Assembly: GCF_014651635.1 (NCBI RefSeq)
Contig: NZ_BMXG01000002.1
Location: 124,001 to 188,000 of the forward strand
Direction of reading: 5' to 3'
DNA: 64,000 nucleotides
DNA from: Cerasicoccus arenae
Lineage (GTDB): Bacteria; Verrucomicrobiota; Verrucomicrobiia; Opitutales; Cerasicoccaceae
The notes below the pieces were generated by a model. That model did no database searches. It was not told the DNA's origin and saw nothing but the letters and a program-made list of their open reading frames with translations. Positions 36,107-44,440 of the stretch are shown one piece after another. Numbering within the stretch: the first letter of the stretch is position 1; the number at the start of each line of letters is the position of its first letter. A program made the position numbers and the translations under genes.

Positions 36107-36114
36107 GCTTCTGC

Positions 36115-36801
36115 TCAAGCGTTCTCAAACCGCCCGTTGTGGAGCATTAGGCAGCGGTCGGTCTGGCGGGCGAAGACGGGATTGTGCGTCACGAGGATGA
36201 GGCTCATGTCCTCTTCGCGGCAAAGGGTCAGTAAGAGCTCCATGATGTGTTCACCCGTGCGCTCGTCGAGGTTGCCCGTGGGTTCGTCGGCCAAGATTAG
36301 CGGAGGCTGGTTCATCAGGGCGCGGGCGACGGCCACGCGTTGCTTTTCACCGCCAGATAGCTTGCTGGGGATTTGCTTGGCGCGATCGGCCAAGCCGACG
36401 CGTTCCAATAGGGCTTCAGCGCGCAAGCGATCTTCTTTGCGGACCTTGCCGACGAGCCGTCGCGCGAGCAGCACGTTTTCCACAGCGCTTAGCTCAGGCA
36501 TTAAATAGTAAGCCTGAAAGACAAAGCCCATGAAGGTGGCACGTTGGCGGGCGCGCCAGTCTGCGGGCTTCATTAAGGCGTTTTCACCGGCCCAGAACAG
36601 CTCCCCGCTATCGGGGTTTTCGAGCACGGAGAGCAGGTAGAGCAGGGTGGTCTTGCCCGCACCGGACTCACCTCGGATGGAGAGGCTTTCTCCGTAGGCT
36701 AGGGCGACGTTGGCCTCATCAAGCACTTGCACGGGCTTCGTTGGCGTGGCGAAGGTTTTGGAGAGCCCGCGGGCTTCTAGAATGGCGTTGTTTTCGGTCA
36801 T
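36115..36801 (-). CDS. lolD: ABC transporter ATP-binding protein, LolD type
   Basis: 228 residues with Walker A GESGAGKTTL, signature LSGGEKQRVAVARAL, Walker B LILADEPTGNLD and an H-loop (LVTHNPVF). These are typical of the MacB/LolD subfamily. The start is 4 bases after the stop of the permease gene, so the two form an operon. With that partner it probably extracts lipoproteins from the inner membrane for delivery to the outer membrane; other MacB-like roles remain possible. Confidence 0.88.
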   Translation of the reverse strand: MTENNAILEARGLSKTFATPTKPVQVLDEANVALAYGESLSIRGESGAGKTTLLYLLSVLENPDSGELFWAGENALMKPADWRARQRATFMGFVFQAYYLMPELSAVENVLLARRLVGKVRKEDRLRAEALLERVGLADRAKQIPSKLSGGEKQRVAVARALMNQPPLILADEPTGNLDERTGEHIMELLLTLCREEDMSLILVTHNPVFARQTDRCLMLHNGRFENA

Positions 36802-36805
36802 GGCG

Positions 36806-38041
36806 TCATTCTGCGCGGATGGCGTCCGAGGGTTTCATACGGGCGGCACGCCAGGCAGGATACAGTCCGGCGACTCCACCAATAAACAGGCAGAAGAGGA
36901 AAATTAGGGCGAAATCGCCTGCTTCGTAGGACACAGGCAAGTCGGTGATGGGCAGCGGATAATGCTCCGTAAAAGCATCCCCTTGGCCAGTGGCGTAGAG
37001 CATGCCCTTGATGAGCGCTCCGCGTGAGCCAATCAGCGCAAAGGCCAGTACGGTGCCGACCACGCACCCCCCCATGCTGACGAGCATGCCGTCCAGACAG
37101 AAAATCGCGGCGAGCTGTCGGGTGCGTCCACCCATGGCGTGCAGGAGGCCGATTTCCCGCGTTTTTTGGAGTGCTGTCACGATCAGAATCGCGCTGATAC
37201 AGAACCCGGCGATGATTAGGATAACGAACAGCAGGAACAGCATGATCGTCTTTTCAAATTGGAGCAGGAACAACAGGTTTTCGTTGGCCTCCATCCAAGT
37301 TAGCGTTTGGAAATTTCCGCCCAATTCTTGCTCCAAGCCACGAGCAAATTGGAAGACATTGTCTGGGTCGTCGATTAGCAACATGATGCCGTGGATGCCG
37401 TCTTCGAGCCCGTAAAGCTCTTGCATGGTGCGCCGGGTAACGATGATCGTGTTGTTGTCCACGTCGTTAAAGCCTGACTCAAAAATTCCGCATACCGTGA
37501 GCTCCATTGGCAGGGGCACCTCGTCGCGCTTGAGCTGCTCCAACATGAGTGGGGAATAGAGATTAATGAGGTCGCCGATACTGACCTTAAGCTGCTGCGC
37601 CACTCCCATGCTGACGACGACACGCTGATCGTCAAATTCCTCCAGGCCGCCTTGGATAATGTAATCCTCCAGCGGGACGACTTGATTTTCCTCCCAAGGA
37701 TTTAAGCCCATGATCTTCGGGAAGGCTGGGCGATTCCCATACTGCATCATGAGCATACCCGTGGTGTAAGGCGTTGCGGCGATTACTTCAGGGTGCCCCC
37801 GCAGGGTCGTTAGGAGCTCCTCGTAATCGTAAATAATGCTGCCCGTGAAGACATGGGCGTGGCCGAATGTCTCCGAGACTTTGCTACGAATGCGGTCGCC
37901 GAGGCCATTCATTACGCTGGCAAATACAATCAGGATCGCCACGCCTAGCGCCACGCCAATGATAGAAATCCACGCGAAGAAAGATGCCGCCCTTCCGGTC
38001 GGAAATAGTTGTTTGAACGCTAGATACAGATACCAGGGCAT
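36806..38041 (-). CDS. FtsX-family permease, LolC/LolE-like
   Basis: 411 residues from the ATG at 38041, chosen because MPWYLYLAFKQLF is the usual LolC/E start; the frame extends 23 residues upstream. One N-terminal membrane helix (about 25-50) precedes a large periplasmic domain, then three C-terminal helices in the FtsX arrangement (about 280, 330 and 385). It pairs with the downstream LolD-like ATPase. Only one permease gene is present, so a LolF-like homodimer is more likely than a separate LolC plus LolE. Confidence 0.85.
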   Translation of the reverse strand: MPWYLYLAFKQLFPTGRAASFFAWISIIGVALGVAILIVFASVMNGLGDRIRSKVSETFGHAHVFTGSIIYDYEELLTTLRGHPEVIAATPYTTGMLMMQYGNRPAFPKIMGLNPWEENQVVPLEDYIIQGGLEEFDDQRVVVSMGVAQQLKVSIGDLINLYSPLMLEQLKRDEVPLPMELTVCGIFESGFNDVDNNTIIVTRRTMQELYGLEDGIHGIMLLIDDPDNVFQFARGLEQELGGNFQTLTWMEANENLLFLLQFEKTIMLFLLFVILIIAGFCISAILIVTALQKTREIGLLHAMGGRTRQLAAIFCLDGMLVSMGGCVVGTVLAFALIGSRGALIKGMLYATGQGDAFTEHYPLPITDLPVSYEAGDFALIFLFCLFIGGVAGLYPAWRAARMKPSDAIRAE

Positions 38042-38199
38042 CGCGGAAAAGTTAGCAGTGAGACAACGCTTGGCCTTCGGCGCAAGCTTAGAGCCACTGT
38101 CCATCAACACGTTATTTTATTTGCTCAAAAGACGGATCGGGCAAGGAGAGCCTGCTGACAAGCGATGAGTGGGCGGGTTCCCCCTTTGATCGCCTTGAC

Positions 38200-38952
38200 T
38201 TAGGCCTCATCGATCTTTTCGGCTCCGTTGATTTCCTTTTCGGCTTCGATGAGGGCTTTGCGGGCAGTATGCCCGATGTAGGCTGAGCCAGCAATGGCGG
38301 CGATTAAGCCCACGTAAATCTCGATGTCTTGCAAGCCAAAGTGGTGCTTGGGTTTATTGGTCGTGTTGGCCCAGTGGACTGCGGCATAACCTAGATACAT
38401 GGACGCAAAGGCCACCGGCAAGATGCCAGTCGTCGCAGCGAGAAATCGGCTAAAACGCATGGAGCTGACGCCCATCAGGTAGGTCACGGGGGAGGCCGGG
38501 ATCGGTGCCATGCGGATTAGAAAGAGCAACTGAGCTCCACGAAGCTCAATGGCTTTGTTTAAAATACGCATTTTGGGTCGGTGCATCATCCATTTCTCGA
38601 CTCGACTACGCAGTAAGTGGCGAGACACGAGGAAGATGATAGACTGGCTGGTCATTGTGGCAATGATCAGGTAAAGTGTGCCCCACCAGAGCCCAAAAAT
38701 CATTCCCGCCGCGATGAATAATACATCCATCGGAAAGCAGATCAGGGTGAGCAGGCAAACCAGCAGAATGTAGAATACGGGTGCCCAGATTCCCTGATCG
38801 CGGATCCAATTCTCCGCAGCTGGCAGGTGCGGCGCAATTTTGTCCAGTAGCAGAATAACCGCCAGGATGACCGCAATCGCCGTCAGCACGCGTATGACGG
38901 TTGTCCGCGTTAGACGGTTTTTTGGGGGGTGTCCCTGGCTCAGATTGTTCAT
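38200..38952 (-). CDS. TVP38/TMEM64-type VTT-domain membrane protein
   Basis: 250 residues and about five or six membrane segments. The VTT (DedA-like) pattern is visible: CFPMDVLFIAAGMIFG followed by a reentrant-type Gly-rich segment, a basic cytoplasmic stretch (RHLLRSRVEKW), and RMAPIPASPVTYLMGVSSM. Family members are implicated in lipid scrambling and membrane homeostasis; the substrate here is unknown. A charged C-terminal tail (KALIEAEKEINGAEK) may be a short coiled coil. Confidence 0.82.
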   Translation of the reverse strand: MNNLSQGHPPKNRLTRTTVIRVLTAIAVILAVILLLDKIAPHLPAAENWIRDQGIWAPVFYILLVCLLTLICFPMDVLFIAAGMIFGLWWGTLYLIIATMTSQSIIFLVSRHLLRSRVEKWMMHRPKMRILNKAIELRGAQLLFLIRMAPIPASPVTYLMGVSSMRFSRFLAATTGILPVAFASMYLGYAAVHWANTTNKPKHHFGLQDIEIYVGLIAAIAGSAYIGHTARKALIEAEKEINGAEKIDEA

Positions 38953-39081
38953 TAATTGCTTATTTTTCCTGTTTTATAAGAAATATTTATTATGCCCGTA
39001 AAAAAAGAAGAAACTTTTACTAGGGAAGGAAGTCTTTATTGTAATTACACGTTTTAACGCATATAAGTGTTGTTTTAAATC

Positions 39082-39276
39082 ATGGGCCTTATTTTTGAAG
39101 TCAAGCCACACAAGGGCGGCGGTCTCGTCGCAACTTGCCACACTGAAAGTATCTACACTCAGGGGGTTGATATGAAGGAGTTACACTCCAATATCAACAC
39201 CGCGGTGGATGAGCGTTTTTTGGGGCGTGAGCGACCTATAGCTCGTGATATTCACCTGCTTGTGTCGCAGGATTAG
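39082..39276 (+). CDS. Small HicB-like fold protein
   Basis: 64 residues. The pattern FEV..KGGGLVATC....IYTQGVDMKELHSNINTAVDERF resembles the partial RNase H fold of HicB antitoxins and related stand-alone proteins. No HicA toxin gene or DNA-binding tail is next to it, so it is probably an orphan family member rather than half of a toxin-antitoxin pair. Confidence 0.6.
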   Translation: MGLIFEVKPHKGGGLVATCHTESIYTQGVDMKELHSNINTAVDERFLGRERPIARDIHLLVSQD

Positions 39277-39380
39277 CGGGTGGCAATGCGCCTAGATTGA
39301 TACAATAGCGCGATAATTCCCGAAAGCAGGCCTTTTCGAGCTTCCCATGTGCGGGAGATTCGCTTTACCGTGACCGCGCC

Positions 39381-40796
39381 ATGAAGCACTATGATTTAAT
39401 TGTCATCGGGTCCGGACCCGCAGGGGAAAAAGCAGCGGTTAAGGCCGCCTATCACGGTAAAAGCGTGGCCGTTGTGGAGAAGGAGTCCATGCTAGGCGGC
39501 GCTGGCACCAACACGGGTACGCTACCCTCGAAAACCCTCAAGGAAACAGCACTCTACTACTCTGGTATCAACGAATCCGGCTTGTTCGGCGTTGATAAGG
39601 AACTCAAGAGAGCTGCTGACGCGGAAGATTTTTTCTTCCGCAAAAATGAAGTGCAGGATTGGCAGGAGCTCGGGATCGAGAAAAATTTCGTCCTGCACAA
39701 TATCGACGTTTACAAGGGCAAGGGCACAGTCATCAACCCGAATCGTGTGCAGGTGGTTGGCGTTGACGATGCGTTGCTCGAAGCGGACTTCATTTTGATC
39801 GCCACGGGTTCGTATCCCTTCCAGCCAGAGGGCATCCCCTTTGACGGAAAATTCGTCCACGATTCAGACACGATTTTAAGCATCAAAGGTATCCCGAAGT
39901 CGATGGTCATCGTTGGCGCGGGCGTCATTGGCTGCGAATACGCCACAATTTTTGCGGTCATGGGCACCAAGGTGAAACTGGTCAATGGTCATGGCGACAT
40001 CCTGACCTTCCTCGACCCGGAAATTCGTGATCAACTGGTCGATAGCATGGAGCACGACAACATCGAATTCGTTCTTAATCAGCGTATTGAGAAGGTGGAG
40101 ATTTTACCTGAAGATCATGAATTTAACGTGCACGCCAAGCTGTCAGACGGCGATCCGATTCAGGCGGACATGTTTTTGTATGCAGCGGGTCGTTCAGGCC
40201 AGTCTGCAGGCTTAGGTTTGGCGGAAGTCGGGGTGGAAATCGGTAGCCGCGGCAATATCGTGGTTGATAAGGAGTATCGCTCCGCAGTCCCAAGTATTTT
40301 TGCCGTGGGCGACGTCATTGGCTTCCCTGCACTCGCTAGTACAGGCATGGATCAGGGCCGCGTTGCGGTTTCCCATATGTTTGGTTTTGGTGACCAAGTT
40401 CAACTGACTGAGCATTTTCCTTACGGTATTTATACGATCCCCGAAGTGAGTGTTTATGGTCTGACTGAGGAAGAGGCCAAGCAGCAGGGCTACGAGTGTG
40501 TTGTCGGGCGCGCGCGCTATGTTGATATGCCACGTGGTAAGATCATGGGTGTCAAACGCGGTATGCTCAAGATGGTCGTCGACAAGAAGACTGAGCGCGT
40601 GCTAGGTGTCCACATTATTGGCAAAATCGCCACCGAGCTCGTTCATTATGGGATGGCGTTGGTTGATAGCAAGGCGACCATTGAGACTGTGATCAACCGG
40701 GTTTACAACATGCCGACCCTGCACGAACTCTATAAGTATGCCGCCTACAATGTTTTGATCGAAGGCCATTACCTCGACGCGCCCACTGGGCACTGA
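39381..40796 (+). CDS. sthA: Soluble pyridine nucleotide transhydrogenase (SthA-like)
   Basis: 471 residues, usual length. It transfers hydride between NADPH and NAD+ using FAD, in the cytoplasm. It shows the FAD motif IVIGSGPAGEKAA, a second Rossmann motif VIVGAGVIGCEYA, the FAD-site FAVGDVIG and a dimerisation domain ending LIEGHY. The disulfide position that reads CxxxxC in lipoamide dehydrogenases, and still has one Cys in E. coli SthA, is GAGTNTGTLPSK here with neither Cys. That excludes a lipoamide or glutathione reductase. Confidence 0.85.
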   Translation: MKHYDLIVIGSGPAGEKAAVKAAYHGKSVAVVEKESMLGGAGTNTGTLPSKTLKETALYYSGINESGLFGVDKELKRAADAEDFFFRKNEVQDWQELGIEKNFVLHNIDVYKGKGTVINPNRVQVVGVDDALLEADFILIATGSYPFQPEGIPFDGKFVHDSDTILSIKGIPKSMVIVGAGVIGCEYATIFAVMGTKVKLVNGHGDILTFLDPEIRDQLVDSMEHDNIEFVLNQRIEKVEILPEDHEFNVHAKLSDGDPIQADMFLYAAGRSGQSAGLGLAEVGVEIGSRGNIVVDKEYRSAVPSIFAVGDVIGFPALASTGMDQGRVAVSHMFGFGDQVQLTEHFPYGIYTIPEVSVYGLTEEEAKQQGYECVVGRARYVDMPRGKIMGVKRGMLKMVVDKKTERVLGVHIIGKIATELVHYGMALVDSKATIETVINRVYNMPTLHELYKYAAYNVLIEGHYLDAPTGH

Positions 40797-40799
40797 GGA

Positions 40800-41495
40800 T
40801 TAAACGATGGTCGCTTGCGAGGGACGGCTCTCGTGCTTTCGGCAGAATGTGTCAATTGGCGCAATCATGGCGTCCACGTATTGCTCCCAGTCGGCCTTGG
40901 CGACGCCTAGGTCGACTTCGTCATCAAAGCTCATGTTGCCTTTCTGTTTTTTCACCTGAGAGCCTAATCCACTGCCGAGCATATAGCCTACCAGCCCGCC
41001 TCCAAGCCAACCGATGATGAAGAGCCCGGCTGTTAGCAAGAGGTTTACGCGCTGGATCAGCAGGGCTTGCCCGATGAACCCAAGCACGCCGATTACAGCG
41101 GCCCCAATCAGGCCAAAAGTCTTTTCAAACCCCTTGGTGACCGACACTTCGGCAATATCTGCCTCCATTCTCCGATGATTCATCGAACTGAGGCTAATCT
41201 GTATGTAGCGAAAGCGTTCTCCACTGGAGAGGACATCGACGTCTTGTCTAAACTGAGCGTTGCACGAGAGCGTGGCGTTTTTGGCTTGGACGGCGCACGG
41301 CCCAGTTTGAACAAACTGCCAACCATGCTCGGGGAGTAGATGATCGATGAGCCCTTGATGCAGGAGGCTGTACAGCGCACTTGAATCTTCTTCTAACTGG
41401 GCTTCATCAAGGCGATCAGGGATGATTTTGCGTGTGTAGCGAATGGCCATGTGGTGATGTATCTGTATTGCGGATTCGGATAATGTATTTTCCAC
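40800..41495 (-). CDS. Membrane protein of unknown function
   Basis: 231 residues (178-216 is a polar tail). An N-terminal soluble domain (about 1-120) is followed by a tight helical hairpin (about 128-150 and 153-178) with a Gly-rich second helix. I do not recognise the family. A start at MAIRYTRKI (41450) is also possible. It converges on sthA with three bases between the stops. Confidence 0.65.
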   Translation of the reverse strand: MENTLSESAIQIHHHMAIRYTRKIIPDRLDEAQLEEDSSALYSLLHQGLIDHLLPEHGWQFVQTGPCAVQAKNATLSCNAQFRQDVDVLSSGERFRYIQISLSSMNHRRMEADIAEVSVTKGFEKTFGLIGAAVIGVLGFIGQALLIQRVNLLLTAGLFIIGWLGGGLVGYMLGSGLGSQVKKQKGNMSFDDEVDLGVAKADWEQYVDAMIAPIDTFCRKHESRPSQATIV

Positions 41496-41540
41496 AATGT
41501 TGATACAATCGTCATTAGCAGACGAGACATTTTCGCACCT

Positions 41541-42098
41541 CTATTCGACTTCAGTGCCTGAGAAGGGCAGGCGGGTATTGTTTACGTCGAGTAGTGGCCC
41601 AAGCTCGTAAATATTCTCGTAGCCATAGGCGCGTAGCGAGGCTTGGGTGTTGAGGTTCAGCGATGCGAGTACTGACTTGGATGCGAAGGACCGTGGGCTG
41701 TTGAGGAAGTTGTTGTTACAGTAGATGAGAACCTTTGTATCCGAGTCGGGAATGATGGCCATAAGGGTCTCGGCGGTAAACTCGGTGAAGGGCAAATTGA
41801 CTGCGCCTTGAATGTGACGAAGCTCGTAATTGGCCGCGCTACGAGCGTCCAGTAGGATGTATTCACCACTGTTAATGGCTTGGAGGAACTCTTCCTCGGT
41901 TAAGCGGTTCTTTTCGCGGACATCTTGGGAGGAGGTGACGATTTCGACGAAGCCCTGGGCGTCAATTAGCTCATTGGGAATGGGCTGCGTTGGATTGGCC
42001 GAGGCCAACAGGAATTCATTCAGAATTGTGATTTGGGCAATGCCTGGAGTGGCATGGAGGAGAAGCGCGAGCGCGCCGAGTATGAGTGGCTGATTCAT
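41541..42098 (-). CDS. Exported rhodanese-domain protein
   Basis: 185 residues with a signal peptide ending TPGIAQ. The rhodanese domain follows: ILLDARSAANYELRHIQGAVNLPF and the active-site loop IYCNNN with Cys127. Single-domain periplasmic rhodaneses move sulfane sulfur or act in redox/signalling; this one's partner is unknown. It is near, but not clearly cotranscribed with, the response regulator gene. Confidence 0.83.
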   Translation of the reverse strand: MNQPLILGALALLLHATPGIAQITILNEFLLASANPTQPIPNELIDAQGFVEIVTSSQDVREKNRLTEEEFLQAINSGEYILLDARSAANYELRHIQGAVNLPFTEFTAETLMAIIPDSDTKVLIYCNNNFLNSPRSFASKSVLASLNLNTQASLRAYGYENIYELGPLLDVNNTRLPFSGTEVE

Positions 42099-42194
42099 GC
42101 CGTAAGCATAGCATGTGCGGCGGGCCGAGTTGTCAGGGATTTGTCAGAATGTCGTAAGCTTTTTCGGCAGGAGGTTAAACCTGCGGTGCTGTAG

Positions 42195-42803
42195 CTAATC
42201 CTTGCCCGTCAACTTACTGAAAATGACGGAGGTCAGGCCCTTGCGCTTCACTGGAGGCGAGCTATCGCTGCTTGCAGCAGAGAGCTGCCCAGCATCCACC
42301 GGTTGTTTTTTAGGTGGAGGAGCTGGTGGCTCAGGATCGGCGTTTTCAGTATCTTGGGTACTGGCCGATGGGGGCATGGGAGGCTGTGTCGCGCGTTGTG
42401 GTGGCGTAGGCGGTGAGCCCTGGCGCTTAAACGGTGGCTGTGCCGTGATCATGTAATGCTCGCGTAGCTTTTGCATGACCTGTCGGTAGAGCAACGGTTT
42501 GGTGAAAAAGGGGATTTTCGCGTTACGAAGCGTATTTTCGTCATCGGGAGAGAGGCATCCGGAAACGACCGCTAGCTTGATGCTCGGGTAGAGTTGCTTG
42601 ACCTCAAGCAGGTAGTCAATCCCCCGCCCATCAGGCAATCGATGGTCCGCAATAATCAAGTGGAGCGTCTGCCAGAGTTCATCGACAATATCCCGGGCTT
42701 CCGAGAGGTCGAGGGCTGGGTAAATGGTATGACCCAATTTGCGCAATTGCTCCGCCCCAATTGCGCTCAGTTCAACTTCGTCCTCAAGGAATAAAATATT
42801 CAT
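42195..42803 (-). CDS. Response regulator with receiver domain and Pro-rich tail
   Basis: 202 residues. The receiver domain (1-120) has acidic residues near the N-terminus (EDE), the phospho-acceptor Asp53 (IIADHRLPDG), a conserved Ser81 and Lys102. No DNA-binding domain follows. A Pro/Ser/Gln-rich, probably disordered tail (about 122-202) ends in a basic stretch. It may act by protein contact. No histidine kinase is adjacent. Confidence 0.83.
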   Translation of the reverse strand: MNILFLEDEVELSAIGAEQLRKLGHTIYPALDLSEARDIVDELWQTLHLIIADHRLPDGRGIDYLLEVKQLYPSIKLAVVSGCLSPDDENTLRNAKIPFFTKPLLYRQVMQKLREHYMITAQPPFKRQGSPPTPPQRATQPPMPPSASTQDTENADPEPPAPPPKKQPVDAGQLSAASSDSSPPVKRKGLTSVIFSKLTGKD

Positions 42804-42957
42804 TTGATCCCGCCAAATTATACAGGAGCTACGTGTGTTTCTAGTGACAAATAAGTGAAAAGCTGGCTGTTTATGAAGTGAATCTCCATCTCTATTGATA
42901 AACTACAGCACGAGCAGAATTCAAGCCAGATCAAAAAAATGCTGGTGACAAGAAAAG

Positions 42958-44232
42958 TTATTTGGTCACGGATTCGCTCGCCACAGACGGTGCTGGTGAG
43001 CGTTGGCGGGAATCTTTGAGGGTTTCAGCCAATCCAAGGGCCACGGCTTGAATCAAACGCTCGGCATCCCCCCCCCCCGCATTGGTCAGAACGATAAAAC
43101 CAGTGCGATAGGCTGGGTAAAATCCAATGGTGGCAGATTGCTCCCCATACTGGCCACTGGCTAGTATGACTTCGGTTTCCGCGTGGTAGATCCGGGTCCA
43201 GCCCAGTCCGCGATGGTCGGTGTTTTGGGCGGCGGCGGGCTGCCAGCGCTCACGAACACTAACGTTGGGTGCGATGCGTTTGCCGCTGGGGGCGATACCT
43301 TGGTTTAGCTCAGTCTGGAGCCAGCATGTTGCTTCGCGCAGTGACATTTTAAGGCCTAGCAGTGGCGCGAGCGGGTTGCGCTCAGGCTCTTCCACGTATG
43401 CGGGGTTGTAGCCAAAATCTGCTGGGCTGTGCCCAACGGCAACATTGCCTTTTTCCTTGGCTGTGCGACTGGAAAAAGTCGCGCGAGTCATGCCGAGGGG
43501 CGTCATCAAATGCTCTTGGGCTACGTCAATGTAGTTGCTGTAGATATTGCGCCTCTGGTTGCCAATGGCCATCGCAACTAAATAGCCGCCGATCGTGGCG
43601 CTGATCTGGCTGGCGCGGTAACGCTCGCCGGGTGGTGACATGACTGGCGCTTGGCCCAACAGAGCAAAGACATCCTCGGGTTGTGCCCAGAGCGGATCCA
43701 GAATTTCGTCGGTGTAGGGTGGTGCGCCTGCCGTCATCGTTAACAGGTCGCGAATACGGCAATTTTGCTGAGCACGTGCGTCCGTCATGCGAAATAGCTG
43801 GCTGACAGTGGTGGCTCGGCGGTCATAAATGGGGTTCGCTGGTAAATCCGCAGTGGCAGCGAGCAAGGTGGTAAATGCCAGAGTCGCTTCACCAAAGTTA
43901 AAAAGCGTATCTGCGTCAATCGGTTCGTTTTCTCTCACGTTGCGCTTACCTACACAAAGCTCGTAAACGAGCCCGTCACCCTGAACGACGCCAATGGCAG
44001 CACCTGGTAATTGGTAGTCGCTGATTAGTTCCTGCCAATATCGCCCAATGTTATCCAATGCGGCGGGGCTAATGGCTGGCTGTTCTGCTGTTTCCGGTAA
44101 AATGCGAACGGGGGCCAGATCCACAGGATCAATTCGGTGACTAAGTTCAATTTTCTCCTGGGCCAGTGTGCTGGTCACTCCAATCGTAAGCAGCAATGTC
44201 GCTATTCCAGCGATACGAGCAGTTGGTTTCAT
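42958..44232 (-). CDS. Exported beta-lactamase-fold protein without catalytic residues
   Basis: 424 residues from the ATG at 44232 (MKPTARIAG..., signal peptide ending TLAQ); an ATG at 44259 would add nine. The class C beta-lactamase/PBP4* fold is clear (PGAAIGVVQGDG, DADTLFNFG, IRDLLTMTAGAPPYTD, PPGERYRAS, GFIVLTN). The catalytic Ser-x-x-Lys is GEATL (Glu115, Leu118), the Tyr-x-Asn site reads ASQ, and the Lys/His-x-Gly site is degenerate. It is therefore probably a binding or scaffolding protein, not a hydrolase. A run of 11 C on the plus strand (43068-43078) codes Gly-Gly-Gly near the C-terminus. Confidence 0.85.
   Translation of the reverse strand: MKPTARIAGIATLLLTIGVTSTLAQEKIELSHRIDPVDLAPVRILPETAEQPAISPAALDNIGRYWQELISDYQLPGAAIGVVQGDGLVYELCVGKRNVRENEPIDADTLFNFGEATLAFTTLLAATADLPANPIYDRRATTVSQLFRMTDARAQQNCRIRDLLTMTAGAPPYTDEILDPLWAQPEDVFALLGQAPVMSPPGERYRASQISATIGGYLVAMAIGNQRRNIYSNYIDVAQEHLMTPLGMTRATFSSRTAKEKGNVAVGHSPADFGYNPAYVEEPERNPLAPLLGLKMSLREATCWLQTELNQGIAPSGKRIAPNVSVRERWQPAAAQNTDHRGLGWTRIYHAETEVILASGQYGEQSATIGFYPAYRTGFIVLTNAGGGDAERLIQAVALGLAETLKDSRQRSPAPSVASESVTK
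43068..43078 (-). repeat. Poly-G tract (C11 on + strand) in the beta-lactamase-like gene
   Basis: Eleven G on the sense strand encode the Gly-Gly-Gly of TNAGGGDAE, about 40 residues before the end. Slippage would alter only the C-terminal tail. Confidence 0.95.
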
Positions 44233-44440
44233 AAGGTGGCGATAGCGAGCGGAAATCATGCCGATGCAGGGTGTATAGATGTTAACCTGATAAAATGCAA
44301 GGGGTGGAGTCAGACAACCGGCGAATTGATTGTGTTCATTCAGATTAAGAACAAGTTTGCATCAAACGGAATCCGGTATTGAGCTTACGCCGACTTTAAC
44401 CAAGTATTTATCTTTCACCTGAACCTGTATTTATCGATTC

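Noticed and set aside
39082-39276. HicAB toxin-antitoxin system
   Set aside because: The HicB-like protein has no HicA partner on either side and no DNA-binding tail, so a toxin-antitoxin call is not supported.
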